Positions 52,435 to 64,000 of a stretch of 64,000 nucleotides of DNA are shown one piece after another. This DNA is from Taudactylus pleione. Lineage: Eukaryota; Chordata; Amphibia; Anura; Myobatrachidae. The notes beneath the pieces are model-generated. The model saw only the letters and a program-made list of their open reading frames with translations. It was not told the DNA's origin and searched no databases. Position numbers and translations under genes: made by a program. The first letter of the stretch is position 1. Each line of letters starts with the position of its first letter. Location of the stretch: positions 11,613,501 to 11,677,500 of the forward strand of contig JAUIMM010000121.1 of the NCBI GenBank assembly GCA_031769625.1. Reading direction: 5' to 3'.

Positions 52435-55400
52435 GTCAAGCCAGCCGGCCCTTTACTTATGACACAGGTGCACGCTTGGCACTACTTTGTTGATGCACGT
52501 GCGGCTACTGCGCACACAATTCAGAAACACAGAAAATATATATTTTTTTGGTTTGGACTGGAGTGTACTTTGGGGGTTACAGCACCCTTTAACGGTCAAG
52601 CCAGCCGGCCCTTTACTTATGACACAGGCGCACACTTGGCACTACTTTGTTGATGCACGTGCGGCTACTGCGCACACAATTCACAAACACAGAAAATATA
52701 TATTTTTTTGGTTTGGAGTGGAGTGTACTTTGGGGGTTACAGCACCCTTTAACGGTCAAGCCAGCCGGCCCTTTACTTATGACACAGGCGCACGCTTGGC
52801 ACTACTTTGTTGATGCACGTGCGGCTACTGCGCACACAATTCACAAACACAGAAAATATATATTTTTTTGGTTTGGACTGGAGTGTACTTTGGGGGTTAC
52901 AGCACCCTTTAACAGTCAAGCCAGCCGGCCCTTTACTTATGACACAGGCGCACGCTTGGCACTACTTTGTTGATGCACGTGCGGCTACTGCGCACACAAT
53001 TCACAAACACAGAAAATATATTTTTTTTTGGTTTGGACTGGAGTGTACTTTGGGGGTTACAGCAACCTTTAACGGTCAAGCCAGCCGGCCCTTTACTTAT
53101 GACACAGGCGCACGCTTGGCACTGCTTTGTTGATGCACGTGCGGCTACTGCGCACACAATTCACAAACACAGAAAATATATATTTTTTTGGTTTGGACTG
53201 GAGTGTACTTTGGGGGTTACAGCACCCTTTAACGGTCAAGCCAGCCGGCCCTTTACTTATGACACAGGCGCACGCTTGGCACTGCTTTGTTGATGCACGT
53301 GCGGCTACTGCGCACACAATTCACAAACACAGAAAATATATATTTTTTTGGTTTGGACTGGAGTGTACTTTGGGGGTTACAGCACCCTTTAACGGTCAAG
53401 CCAGCTGGCCCTTTACTTATGACACAGGCGCACGCTTGGCACTACTTTGTTGATGCACGTGCGGCTACTGCGCACACAATTCACAAAAACAGAAAATATA
53501 TATTTTTTTTGTTTGGACTGGAGTGTACTTTGGGGGTTACAGCACCCTTTAACGGTCAAGCCAGCTGGCCCTTTACTTATGACACAGGCGCACGCTTGGC
53601 ACTACTTTGTTGATGCACGTGCGGCTACTGCGCACACAATTCACAAACAGAAAATATATATTTTTTTGGTTTGGACTTGAGTGTACTTTGGGGGTTACAG
53701 AACCCTTTAACGGTCAAGCCAGCCGGCCCTTTACTTATGACACAGGCGCACGCTTGGCACTACTTTGTTGATGAACGTGCGGCTACTGCGCACACAATTC
53801 ACAAAAACAGAAAATATTTTTTTTTTGGTTTGAACTGGAGTGTACTTTGGGGGTTACAGCACCCTTTAACGGTGAAGCCAGCCGGCCCTTTACTTATGAC
53901 ACAGGCGCACGCTTGGCACTACTTTGTTGATGCACGTGCGGCTACTGCGCACACAATTCACAAACACAGAAAATAATTTTTTTTTTGGTTTGGACGGGAG
54001 TATACTTTGGGGGTTACAGCACCCTTTAACGGTCAAGCTAGCCGGCCCTTTACTTATGACACAGGCGCACGCTTGGCACTACTTTGTTGATGCACGTGCT
54101 GCTACTGCGCACACAATTCACAAACACAGAAAATAATTTTTTTTTGGTTTGGACTGGAGTGTACTTTGGGGGTTACAGCACCCTTTAACGGTCAAGCCAG
54201 CTGGCCCTTTACTTATGACACAGGCGCACGCTTGCCACTACTTTGTTGATGCACATGCGGCTACTGCGCACGCAATTCACAAACACAGAAAATATATATT
54301 TTTTTGGTTTGGACTGGAGTGTATTTTGGGGGTTACAGCACCCTTTAACGGTCAAGCCAGCCGGCCCTTTACTTATGACACAGGTGCACGCTTGGCACTA
54401 CTTTGTTGATGCACGTGCGGCTACTGCGCACACAATTCAGAAACACAGAAAATATATATTTTTTTGGTTTGGACTGGAGTGTACTTTGGGGGTTACAGCA
54501 CCCTTTAACGGTCAAGCCAGCCGGCCCTTTACTTATGACACAGGCGCACACTTGGCACTACTTTGTTGATGCACGTGCGGCTACTGCGCACACAATTCAC
54601 AAACACAGAAAATATATATTTTTTTGGTTTGGAGTGGAGTGTACTTTGGGGGTTACAGCACCCTTTAACGGTCAAGCCAGCCGGCCCTTTACTTATGACA
54701 CAGGCGCACGCTTGGCACTACTTTGTTGATGCACGTGCGGCTACTGCGCACACAATTCACAAACACAGAAAATATATATTTTTTTGGTTTGGACTGGAGT
54801 GTACTTTGGGGGTTACAGCACCCTTTAACGGACAAGCCAGCCGGCCCTTTACTTATGACACAGGCGCACACTTGGCACTGCTTTGTTGATGCACGTGCGG
54901 CTACTGCGCACACAATTCACAAACACAGAAAATATATATTTTTTTGGTTTGGACTGGAGTGTACTTTGGGGGTTACAGCACCCTTTAACGGTCAAGCCAG
55001 CCGGCCCTTTACTTATGACACAGGCGCACGCTTGGCACTACTTTGTTGATGCACGTGCGGCTACTGCGCACACAATTCACAAAAACAGAAAATATTTTTT
55101 TTTTGGTTTGAACTGGAGTGTACTTTGGGGGTTACAGCACCCTTTAACGGTCAAGCCAGCCGGCCCTTTACTTATGACACAGGCGCACGCTTGGCACTAC
55201 TTTGTTGATGCACGTGCGGCTACAGCGCACACAATTCACAAACACAGAAAATAATTTTTTTTTTGGCTTTGACGAGAGTGTACTTTGGGGGTTACAGCAC
55301 CCTTTAATGGTCAAGCTAGCCGGCCCTTTACTTATGACACAGGCGCACGCTTGGCACTACTTTGTTGATGCACGTGCGGCTACTGCGCACACAATTCACA

Positions 55401-56429
55401 AACACAGAAAATAATTTTTTTTTTGGTTTGGACTGGAGTGTACTTTGGGGGTTACAGCACCCTTTAACGGTCAAGCCAGCCGGCCCTTTACTTATGACAC
55501 AGGTGCACGCTTGGCACTACTTTGTTGATGCACATGCGGCTACTGCGCACTCAATTCAGAAACACAGAAAATATATATTTTTTTGGTTTGGACTGGAGTG
55601 TACTTTGGGGGTTACAGCACCCTTTAACGGTCAAGCCAGCCGGCCCTTTACTTATGGCACAGGCGCACACTTGGCACTACTTTGTTGATGCACGTGCGGC
55701 TACTGCGCACACAATTCACAAACACAGAAAATATATATTTTTTTGGTTTGGAGTGGAGTGTACTTTGGGGGTTACAGCACCCTTTAACGGTCAAGCCAGC
55801 CGGCCCTTTACTTATGACACAGGCGCACGCTTGGCACTACTTTGTTGATGCACGTGCGGCTACTGCGCACACAATTCACAAACACAGAAAATATATATTT
55901 TTTTGGTTTGGACTGGAGTGTACTTTGGGGGTTACAGCACCCTTTAACGGTCAAGCCAGCCGGCCCTTTACTTATGACACAGGCGCACGCTTGGCACTAC
56001 TTTGTTGATGCACGTGCGGCTACTGCGCACACAATTCACAAACACAGAAAATATATATTTTTTTGGTTTGGACTGGAGTGTACTTTGGGGGTTACAGCAC
56101 CCTTTAACGGTCAAGCCAGCCGGCCCTTTACTTATGACACAGGCGCACGCTTGGCACTGCTTTGTTGATGCACGTGCGGCTACTGCGCACACAATTCACA
56201 AACACAGAAAATATATATTTTTTTGGTTTGGACTGGAGTGTACTTTGGGGGTTACAGCACCCTTTAACGGTCAAGCCAGCCGGCCCTTTACTTATGACAC
56301 AGGCGCACGCTTGGCACTGCTTTGTTGATGCACGTGCGGCTACTGCGCACACAATTCACAAACACAGAAAATATATATTTTTTTGGTTTGGACTGGAGTG
56401 TACTTTGGGGGTTACAGCACCCTTTAACG
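52435..56429 (+). repeat. Recent 25-monomer HOR duplication, copy 2 (3995 bp)
   Basis: It follows copy 1 directly and carries the same rare members at a 3994-3995 bp offset. I found about eight differences by eye, among them the missing T at 49215, GATACACATG (50253) against GATGCACATG, AGTATAC (54000) against AGTGTAC, CGCACTCAATT (55550), and three T-tract differences. That suggests roughly 99.8% identity. The tract-length differences suggest replication slippage since the duplication. Confidence 0.93.
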
Positions 56430-58505
56430 GTCAAGCCAGCCGGCCCTTTACTTATGACACAGGCGCACGCTTGGCACTACTTTGTTGATGCACGTGCGGC
56501 TACTGCGCACACAATTTACAAAAACAGAAAATATTTTTTTTTTGGTTTGAACTGGAGTGTACTTTGGGGGTTACAGCACCCTTTAACGGTCAAGCCAGCC
56601 GGCCCTTTACTTATGACACAGGCGCACGCTTGGCACTAATTTGTTGATGCACGTGCGGCTACTGCGCACACAATTCACAAACACAGAAAATATTTTTTTT
56701 TTGGTTTGGACGGGAGTGTACTTTGGGGGTTACAACACCCTTTAACGGTCAAGCTAGCCGGCCCTTTACTTATGACACAGGCGCACGCTTGGCACTACTT
56801 TGTTGATGCACGTGCGGCTACTGCACACACAATTCACAAACACAGAAAATATATATTTTTTTTGTTTGGACTGGAGTGTACTTTGGGGGTTACAGCACCC
56901 TTTAACGGTCAAGCCAGCCGGCCCTTTACTTATGACACAGGTGCACGCTTGGCACTACTTTGTTGATGCCCGTGCGGCTACTGCGCACACAATTCACAAA
57001 CACAGAAAATATATATTTTTTTGGTTTGGACTGGAGTGTACTTTGGGGGTTACAGCACCCTTTAACGGTCAAGCCAGCCGGCCCTTTACTTATGACACAG
57101 GTGCACGCTTGGCACTACTTTGTTGATGCACGTGCGGCTACTGCGCACACAATTCAGAAACACAGAAAATATATATTTTTTTGGTTTGGACTGGAGTGTA
57201 CTTTGGGGGTTACAGCACCCTTTAACGGTCAAGCCAGCCGGCCCTTTACTTATGACACAGGCGCACACTTGGCACTACTTTGTTGATGCACGTGCGGCTA
57301 CTGCGCACACAATTCACAAACACAGAAAATATATTTTTTTTTGGTTTGGACTGGAGTGTACTTTGGGGGTTACAGCACCCTTTAACGGTCAAGCCAGCCG
57401 GCCCTTTACTTATGACACAGGCGCACGCTTGGCACTACTTTGTTGATGCACGTGCGGCTACTGCGCACACAATTCACAAACACAGAAAATATATATTTTT
57501 TTGGTTTGGACTGGAGTGTACTTTGGGGGTTACAGCACCCTTTAACGGTCAAGCCAGCCGGCCCTTTACTTATGACACAGGCGCACGCTTGGCACTGCTT
57601 TGTTGATGCACGTGCGGCTACTGCGCACACAATTCACAAACACAGAAAATATATATTTTTTTGGTTTGGACTGGAGTGTACTTTGGGGGTTACAGCACCC
57701 TTTAACGGTCAAGCCAGCCGGCCCTTTACTTATGACACAGGCGCACGCTTGGCACTGCTTTGTTGATGCACGTGCGGCTACTGCGCACACAATTCACAAA
57801 CACAGAAAATATATATTTTTTTGGTTTGGAGTGGAGTGTACTTTGGGGGTTACAGCACCCTTTAACGGTCAAGCCAGCCGGCCCTTTACTTATGACACAG
57901 GCGCACGCTTGGCACTACTTTGTTGATGCACGTGCGGCTACTGCGCACACAATTCACAAAAACAGAAAATATTTTTTTTTTGGTTTGAACTGGATTGTAC
58001 TTTGGGGGTTACAGCACCCTTTAACGGTCAAGCCAGCCGGCCCTTTACTTATGACACAGGCGCACGCTTGGCACTAATTTGTTGATGCACTTGCGGCTAC
58101 TGCGCACACAATTCACAAACACAGAAAATATTTTTTTTTTTTGTTTGGACGGGAGTGTACTTTGGGGGTTACAGCACCCTTTAACGGTCAAGCTAGCCGG
58201 CCCTTTACTTATGACACAGGCGCACGCTTGGCACTACTTTGTTGATGCACGTGCGGCTACTGCACACACAATTCACAAACACAGAAAATATATATTTTTT
58301 TGGTTTGGACTGGAGTGTACTTTGGGGGTTACAGCACCCTTTAACGGTCAAGTCAGCCGGCCCTTTACTTATGACACAGGTGCACGCTTGGCACTACTTT
58401 GTTGATGCACGTGCGGCTACTGCGCACACAATTCACAAACACAGAAAATATATATTTTTTTGGTTTGGACTGGAGTGTACTTTGGGGGTTACAGCACCCT
58501 TTAAC
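56430..58505 (+). repeat. Mosaic with a 9-monomer echo (spacing 1438 bp)
   Basis: The run AAAAACAG, CACTAATTTG, AGCTAGCC/TGCACAC, GGTGCAC at 56430-57067 recurs at 57868-58505. CACTAATTTG (56632 and 58070) is seen only in these two places, so it ties the copies together. They differ by AATTTACAAAA (56514), AACTGGATTG (57990), GATGCACTTG (58085), GATGCCCGTG (56966) and tract changes, so this pair is older or more altered than the 22- and 25-monomer pairs. Confidence 0.7.
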
Positions 58506-61221
58506 GGTCAAGCCAGCCGGCCCTTTACTTATGACACAGGCGCACGCTTGGCACTACTTTGTTGATGCACGTGCGGCTACTGCGCACACAATTCACAAAA
58601 ACAGAAAATATTTTTTTTTTGGTTTGAACTGGAGTGTACTTTGGGGGTTACAGCACCCTTTAACGGTCAAGCCAGCCGGCCCTTTACTTATGACACAGGC
58701 GCACGCTTGGCACTACTTTGTTGATGCACGTGCGGCTACTGCGCACACAATTCAGAAACACAGAAAATATATATTTTTTTGGTTTGGACTGGAGTGTACT
58801 TTGGGGGTTTCAGCACCCTTTAATGGTCAAGCCAGCCGGCCCTTTACTTATGACACAGGCGCACACTTGGCACTACTTTGTTGATGCACGTGCGGCTACT
58901 GCGCACACAATTCACAAACACAGAAAATATATATTTTTTTGGTTTGGAGTGGAGTGTACTTTGGGGGTTACAGCACCCTTTAACGGTCAAGCCAGCCGGC
59001 CCTTTACTTATGACACAGGCGCACGCTTGGCACTACTTTGTTGATGCACGTGCGGCTACTGCGCACACAATTCACAAACACAGAAAATATATATTTTTTT
59101 GGTTTGGACTGGAGTGTACTTTGGTGGTTACAGCACCCTTTAACTGTCAAGCCAGCCGGCCCTTTACTTATGACACAGGCGCACGCTTGGCACTGCTTTG
59201 TTGATGCACGTGCGGCTACTGCGCACACAATTCACAAACACAGAAAATATATATTTTTTTGGTTTGGACTGGAGTGTACTTTGGGGTTACAGCACCCTTT
59301 AACGGTCAAGCCAGCCGGCCCTTTACTTATGACACAGGCGCATGCTTGGCACTGCTTTGTTGATGCACGTGCGGCTACTGCGCACACAATTCACAAACAC
59401 AGAAAATATATATTTTTTTGGTTTGGACTGGAGTGTACTTTGGGGGTTACAGCAGCCTTTAACGGTCAAGCCAGCCGGCCCTTTACTTATGACACAGGCG
59501 CACGCTTGGCACTACTTTGTTGATGCACGTGCGGCTACTGCGCACACAATTCACAAAAACAGAAAATATTTTTTTTTTGGTTTGAACTGGAGTGTACTTT
59601 GGGGGTTACAGCACCCTTTAACGGTCAAGCCAGCCGGCCCTTTACTTATGACACAGGCGCACGCTTGGCACTACTTTGTTGATGCACGTGCGGCTACTGC
59701 ACACACAATTCACAAACACAGAAAATATATATTTTTTTTGTTTGGACTGGAGTGTACTTTGGGGGTTACAGCACCCTTTAACGGTCAAGCCAGCCGGCCC
59801 TTTACTTATGACACAGGTGCACGCTTGGCACTACTTTGTTGATGCACGTGCGGCTACTGCGCACACAATTCACAAACACAGAAAATATATATTTTTTTGG
59901 TTTGGACTGGAGTGTACTTTGGGGGTTACAGCACCCTTTAATGGTCAAGCCAGCCGGCCCTTTACTTATGACACAGGCGCACGCTTGGCACTACTTTGTT
60001 GATGCACGTGCGGCTACTGCGCACACAATTCACAAAAACAGAAAATATTTTTTTTTGGGTTTGAACTGGAGTGTACTTTGGGGGTTACAGCACCCTTTAA
60101 CGGTCAAGCCAGCCGGCCCTTTACTTATGACACAGGCGCACGCTTGGCACTACTTTGTTGATGCACGTGCGGCTACTGCGCACACAATTCACAAACACAG
60201 AAAATAATTTTTTTTTTGGTTTGGACGGGAGTGTACTTTGGGGGTTACAGCACCCTTTAACGGTCAAGCCAGCCAGCCCTTTACTTATGACACAGGCGCA
60301 CGCTTGGCACTTCTTTGTTGATGCACGTGCGGCTACTGCGCACACAATTCACAAACATAGAAAATTATTTTTTTTTGGTTTGGACTGGAGTGTACTTTGG
60401 GGGTTACAGCACCCTATAACGGTAAAGCCAGCCGGCCCTTTAGTTATGACACAGGCGCACGCTTGGCACTACTTTGTTGATGGACGTGCGGCTACTGCGC
60501 ACACAATTCACAAACACACAAAAAATATTATTTTTTTGGTTTGAACTGGTGTGTACTTTGGGGGTTACAGCACCCATTAAAGGTCAAGCCAGCCGGCCCT
60601 TTACTTATGACACAGGCGCACGCTTGGCACTACTTTGTTGATGCACGTGCGGCTACTGCGCACACAATTCACAAACACAGAAAATATTTTTTTTTTGGTT
60701 TGGACTGGAGTGTACTTTGGGGGTTACAGCACCCTTTAACGGTCAAGCCAGCCGGCCCTTTATTTATGACACAGGCGCACGCTTGGCACTACTTTGTTGA
60801 TGCACGTGCGGCTACTGCGCACACAATTCACAAACACAGAAAATATATATTTTTTTGGTTTGGACTGGAGTGTACTTTGGGGGTTACAGCACCCTTTAAC
60901 GGTCAAGCCAGCCTGCCCTTTACTTATGACACAGGCGCACGCTTGGCACTGCTTTGTTGATGCACGTGCGGCTACTGCGCACACAATTCACAAACACAGA
61001 AAATATATATTTTTTTGGTTTGGAGGGGAGTGTACTTTGGGGGTTACAGCACCCTTTAACGGTCAAGCCAGCCGGCCCTTTACTTATGACACAGGCGCAC
61101 GCTTGGCACTGCTTTGTTGATGCACGTGCGGCTACTGCGCACACAATTCACAAACACAGAAAATATATATTTTTTTGGTTTGGACTGGAGTGTACTTTGG
61201 GGGTTACAGCACCCTTTAATG
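58506..61221 (+). repeat. Satellite mosaic (~17 monomers)
   Basis: Monomers of several types follow without a clear tandem HOR. They include near-consensus copies with private changes (GGGTTTCAG 58807, TTTGGTGG 59123, TTTAACTGTC 59143, a lost G at about 59283, GCAGCC 59452) and a TGCACAC/T8G type. A CACTTC/ACATAGAAAATTA type at about 60265 is followed by GATGGAC and CCATTAAAGG, a succession otherwise typical of the left domain. CACTGC types close the segment. Confidence 0.7.
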
Positions 61222-62340
61222 GTCAAGCCAGCTGGCCCTTTACTTATGACACAGGCGCATGCTTGGCACTACTTTGTTGATGCACGTGCGGCTACTGCGC
61301 ACACAATTCACAAACACACAAAAAATATTATTTTTTTGGTTTGAACTGGTGTGTACTTTGGGGGTTACATCACCCTTTAATGGTCAAGCCAGCCGGCCCT
61401 TTACTTATGACACAAGCGCACGCTTGGCACTACTTTGTTGATGCACGTGCGGCTACTGCGCACTCAATTCACAAACACAGAAAATATTTTTTTTTTGGTT
61501 TGGACTGGAGTGTACTTTGGGGGTTACAGCACCCTTTAACAGTCAAGCCAGCCGGCCCTTTACTTATGACACAGGCGCACGCTTGGCACTACTTTGTTGA
61601 TGCACATTTGGCTACTGCGCACACAATTCACAAACACAGAAAATATATATTTTTTTGGTTTGGACTGGAGTGTACTTTGGGGGTTACAGCACACTTTAAT
61701 GGTCAAGCCAGCCGGCTCTTTACTTATGACACAGGTGCACGCTTGGCACTACTTTGTTGATGCACGTGCGGCTACTGCGCACACAATTCAGAAACACAGA
61801 AAATATTTTTTTTTTGGTTTGGACTGGAGTGTACTTTGGGGGTTACAGCACCCTTTAACGGTCAAGCCAGCCGGCCCTTTACTTATGACACAGGCGCACA
61901 CTTGGCACTACTTTGTTGATGCACGTGCGGCTACTGCGCACACAATTCACAAACACAGAAAATATATATTTTTTTGGTTTGAAGTGGAGTGTATTTTGGG
62001 GGTTACAGCACCCTTTAACGGTCAAGCCAGCCGGCCCTTTACTTATGACACAGGCGCACGCTTGGCACTACTTTGTTGATGCACGTGCGGCTACTGCGCA
62101 CACAATTCACAAACACAAAAAATATATATTTTTTTGGTTTGGACTGGAGTGTACTTTGGGGGTTACAGCACCCTTTAACGGTCAAGCCTGCCGGCCCTTT
62201 ACTTATGACACAGGCGCACGCTTGGCACTACTTTGTTGATGCACGTGCGGCTACTGCGCACACAATTCACAAACACAGAAAATATATATTTTTTTGGTTT
62301 GGACTGGAGTGTACTTTGGGGGTTACAGCACCCTTTAACG
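61222..62340 (+). repeat. Dispersed copy of the 44.4-45.6 kb block (7 monomers)
   Basis: The order GCATGC/AAAAAATATTA, intermediate, CACACTTTAATGG, GGTGCAC/CAGAAAC, CACAGGCGCACAC with TTTGAAGTGG and GTATTTT, CACAAAAAATATA matches 44441-45561 at an offset of about 16780 bp. Private changes are CACAAGCGC (61412), GCACTCAATT (61462), GCACATTTGG (61602), CCGGCTCTTT (61714) and AAGCCTGCCGG (62184). It shows that the right domain shares a common history across about 18 kb. Confidence 0.75.
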
Positions 62341-64000
62341 GTCAAGCCAGCCGGCCCTTTACTTATGACACAGGCGCACGCTTGGCACTGCTTTGTTGAT
62401 GCACGTGCGGCTACTGCGCACACAATTCACAAACACAGAAAATATATATTTTTTTGGTTTTGACTGGAGTGTACTTTGGGGGTTACAGCACCCTTTAACG
62501 GTCAAGCCAGCCGGCCCTTTACTTATGACACAGGCGCACGCTTGGCACTACTTTGTTGATGCACGTGCGGCTACTGCGCACACAATTCACAAAAACAGAA
62601 AATATTTTTTTTTTGGTTTGAACTGGAGTGTACTTTGGGGGTTACAGCACCCTTTAACGGTCAAGCCAGCCGGCCCTTTACTTATGACACAGGCGCACGC
62701 TTGGCACTACTTTGTTGATGCACGTGCGGCTACTGCGCACACAATTCACAAACACAGAAAATAATTTTTTTTTGGTTTTGACGGGAGTGTACTTTGGGGG
62801 TTACAGCACCCTTTAATGGTCAAGCTAGCCGGCCCTTTACTTATGACACAGGCGCACGCTTGGCACTACTTTGTTGATGCACGTGCGGCTACTGCGCACA
62901 CAATTCACAAACACAGAAAATAATTTTTTTTTTGGTTTGGACTGGAGTGTACTTTGGGGGTTACAGCACCCTTTAACGGTCAAGCCAGCCGGCCCTTTAC
63001 TTATGACACAGGCGCACGCTTGGCACTACTTTGTTGATGCACATGCGGCTACTGCGCACACAATTCACAAACACAGAAAATATATATTTTTTTGGTTTGG
63101 ACTGGAGTGTATTTTGGGGGTTACAGCACCATTTAACGGTCAAGCCAGCCGGCCCTTTACTTATGACACAGGTGCACACTTGGCACTACTTTGTTGATGC
63201 ACGTGCGGCTACTGCGCACACAATTCACAAACACAGAAAATATATATTTTTTTGGTTTGGAGTGGAGTGTACTTTGGGGGTTACAGCACCCTTTAACGGT
63301 CAAGCCAGCCGGCCCTTTACTTATGACACAGGCGCACGCTTGGCACTACTTTGTTGATGCACGTGCGGCTACTGCGCACACAATTCACAAACACAGAAAA
63401 TATATATTTTTTTGGTTTGGACTGGAGTGTACTTTGGGGGTTACAGCACCCTTTAACGGTCAAGCCAGCCGGCCCTTTACTTATGACACAGGCGCACGCT
63501 TGGCACTACTTTGTTGATGCACGTGCGGCTACTGCGCACACAATTCACAAACACAGAAAATATATTTTTTTTTGGTTTGGACTGGAGTGTACTTTGGGGG
63601 TTACAGCACCCTTTAACGGTCAAGCCAGCCGGCCCTTTACTTATGACACAGGCGCACGCTTGGCATTGCTTTGTTGATGCACGTGCGGCTACTGCGCACA
63701 CAATTCACAAACACAGAAAATATATATTTTTTGGGTTTGGACTGGAGTGTACTTTGGGGGTTACAGCACCCTTTAACGGTCAAGCAAGCCGGCCCTTTAC
63801 TTATGACACAGGCGCACGCTTGGCACTGCTTTGTTGATGCACGTGCGGCTACTGCGCACACAATTCACAAACACAGAAAATATATATTTTTTTGGTTGGG
63901 ACTGGAGTGTACTTTGGGGGTTACAGCACCCTTTAACGGTCAAGCCAGCCGGCCCTTTACTTATGACACAGGCGCACGCTTGGCACTACTTTGTTGATGC
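62341..64000 (+). repeat. Right-edge satellite segment (~10 monomers, cut by window end)
   Basis: It starts with a CACTGC monomer and an AAAAACAG type, then AATAATTT with TTTTGACGGG and an AGCTAGCC monomer, repeating the order at 47642-48440. A monomer at about 63139 joins GGTGCACAC and GAGTGGAG features, another probable in-register recombinant. Near-consensus and CACTGC monomers lead to a 62-bp partial unit at the window edge. Confidence 0.75.

Larger units (their letters stand above)
1..64000 (+). repeat. Tandem satellite array, ~160-bp monomer, ~400 copies
   Basis: The segment beginning GTCAAGCCAG recurs every 158-161 bp from base 1 to the last monomer start at 63939, always in the same orientation and with no other sequence between copies. 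Most monomers differ from the commonest form by a few substitutions and by the length or interruption pattern of one T-rich tract. Groups of variant monomers recur in the same order at spacings of 8 to 35 monomers, which defines nested higher-order repeats. Arrays of this size and organisation are typical of eukaryotic heterochromatin, and higher-order structure is best known from centromeres. Centromere function cannot be shown from sequence alone. I do not recognise the family. Confidence 0.99.

Noticed and set aside
213..63997. Hundreds of open frames of 60-229 codons on both strands
   Set aside because: They recur every 160 bp, overlap each other in several frames, change length with each T-tract indel and often begin at TTG in the repeat. 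They are frames through satellite DNA, with no ribosome-binding context, known domain or unique sequence.
1..64000. CRISPR array
   Set aside because: The repeated unit is about 160 bp and the whole unit repeats. There are no short repeats separated by unique spacers and no cas genes.
1..64000. Transposon or insertion within the array
   Set aside because: Monomer phase is continuous from start to end, with only 1-4 bp indels. I found no insert, target-site duplication, terminal repeat or poly-A tail.
1..64000. Large inverted repeats or strand switches of the array
   Set aside because: Every monomer start I checked is in the same orientation. No reverse-complement monomer was seen.

Overview
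The whole window is one uninterrupted tandem satellite array. The unit is about 160 bp and occurs about 400 times, all head-to-tail on the same strand. The commonest monomer (clean example at 1600-1759) is about 47.5% GC. It has a GC-rich half with seven CpG sites and short dyads, one 17-bp AT-only tract, and a G-rich segment after the tract. I found no unique sequence, gene, RNA gene, transposon or CRISPR array. The many open frames seen on translation repeat every 160 bp and are a by-product of the repeat.

The host is almost certainly a eukaryote, because 64 kb of pure satellite with higher-order structure points to centromeric, pericentromeric or other constitutive heterochromatin. Every CpG position of the monomer is seen as TpG or CpA in some copies, which suggests a CpG-methylated genome such as a vertebrate, a plant or some invertebrates. 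I do not recognise the satellite family and will not name a species. The TTCG core needed for a CENP-B box is absent from the consensus.

Layout. Variant monomers recur in a partly fixed order, giving nested higher-order repeats (HORs) of several lengths instead of one uniform HOR. 1-2078 is a partial block. 2079-8632 holds 16-monomer units (about 2560 bp) in two full copies and one partial copy. 8633-13910 holds a 20-monomer unit and a partial second copy. 13911-20437 holds an older 22-monomer duplication with one monomer lost from copy 2. 22862-25424 is an 8-monomer duplication. 31492-38526 is a nearly perfect 22-monomer duplication (3517 + 3518 bp). 43643-47641 is a 13/12-monomer duplication. 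48441-56429 is a nearly perfect 25-monomer duplication (3994 + 3995 bp). 56430-64000 is a mosaic with a 9-monomer echo and a return of the 44-45 kb block. Left of about 43.5 kb and right of about 45.1 kb the array uses different diagnostic alleles, so two array domains meet here.

Two points concern data quality. Small indels cluster between 27264 and 32377, and one monomer succession there (around 29.74-29.90 kb) occurs nowhere else in the window. These look more like local consensus or assembly error than biology. The best-supported points of interest are the nested HOR architecture, the allele boundary near 43.5-45 kb, the two recent large duplications and the CpG-decay signature. I found no evidence of a gene-based system.
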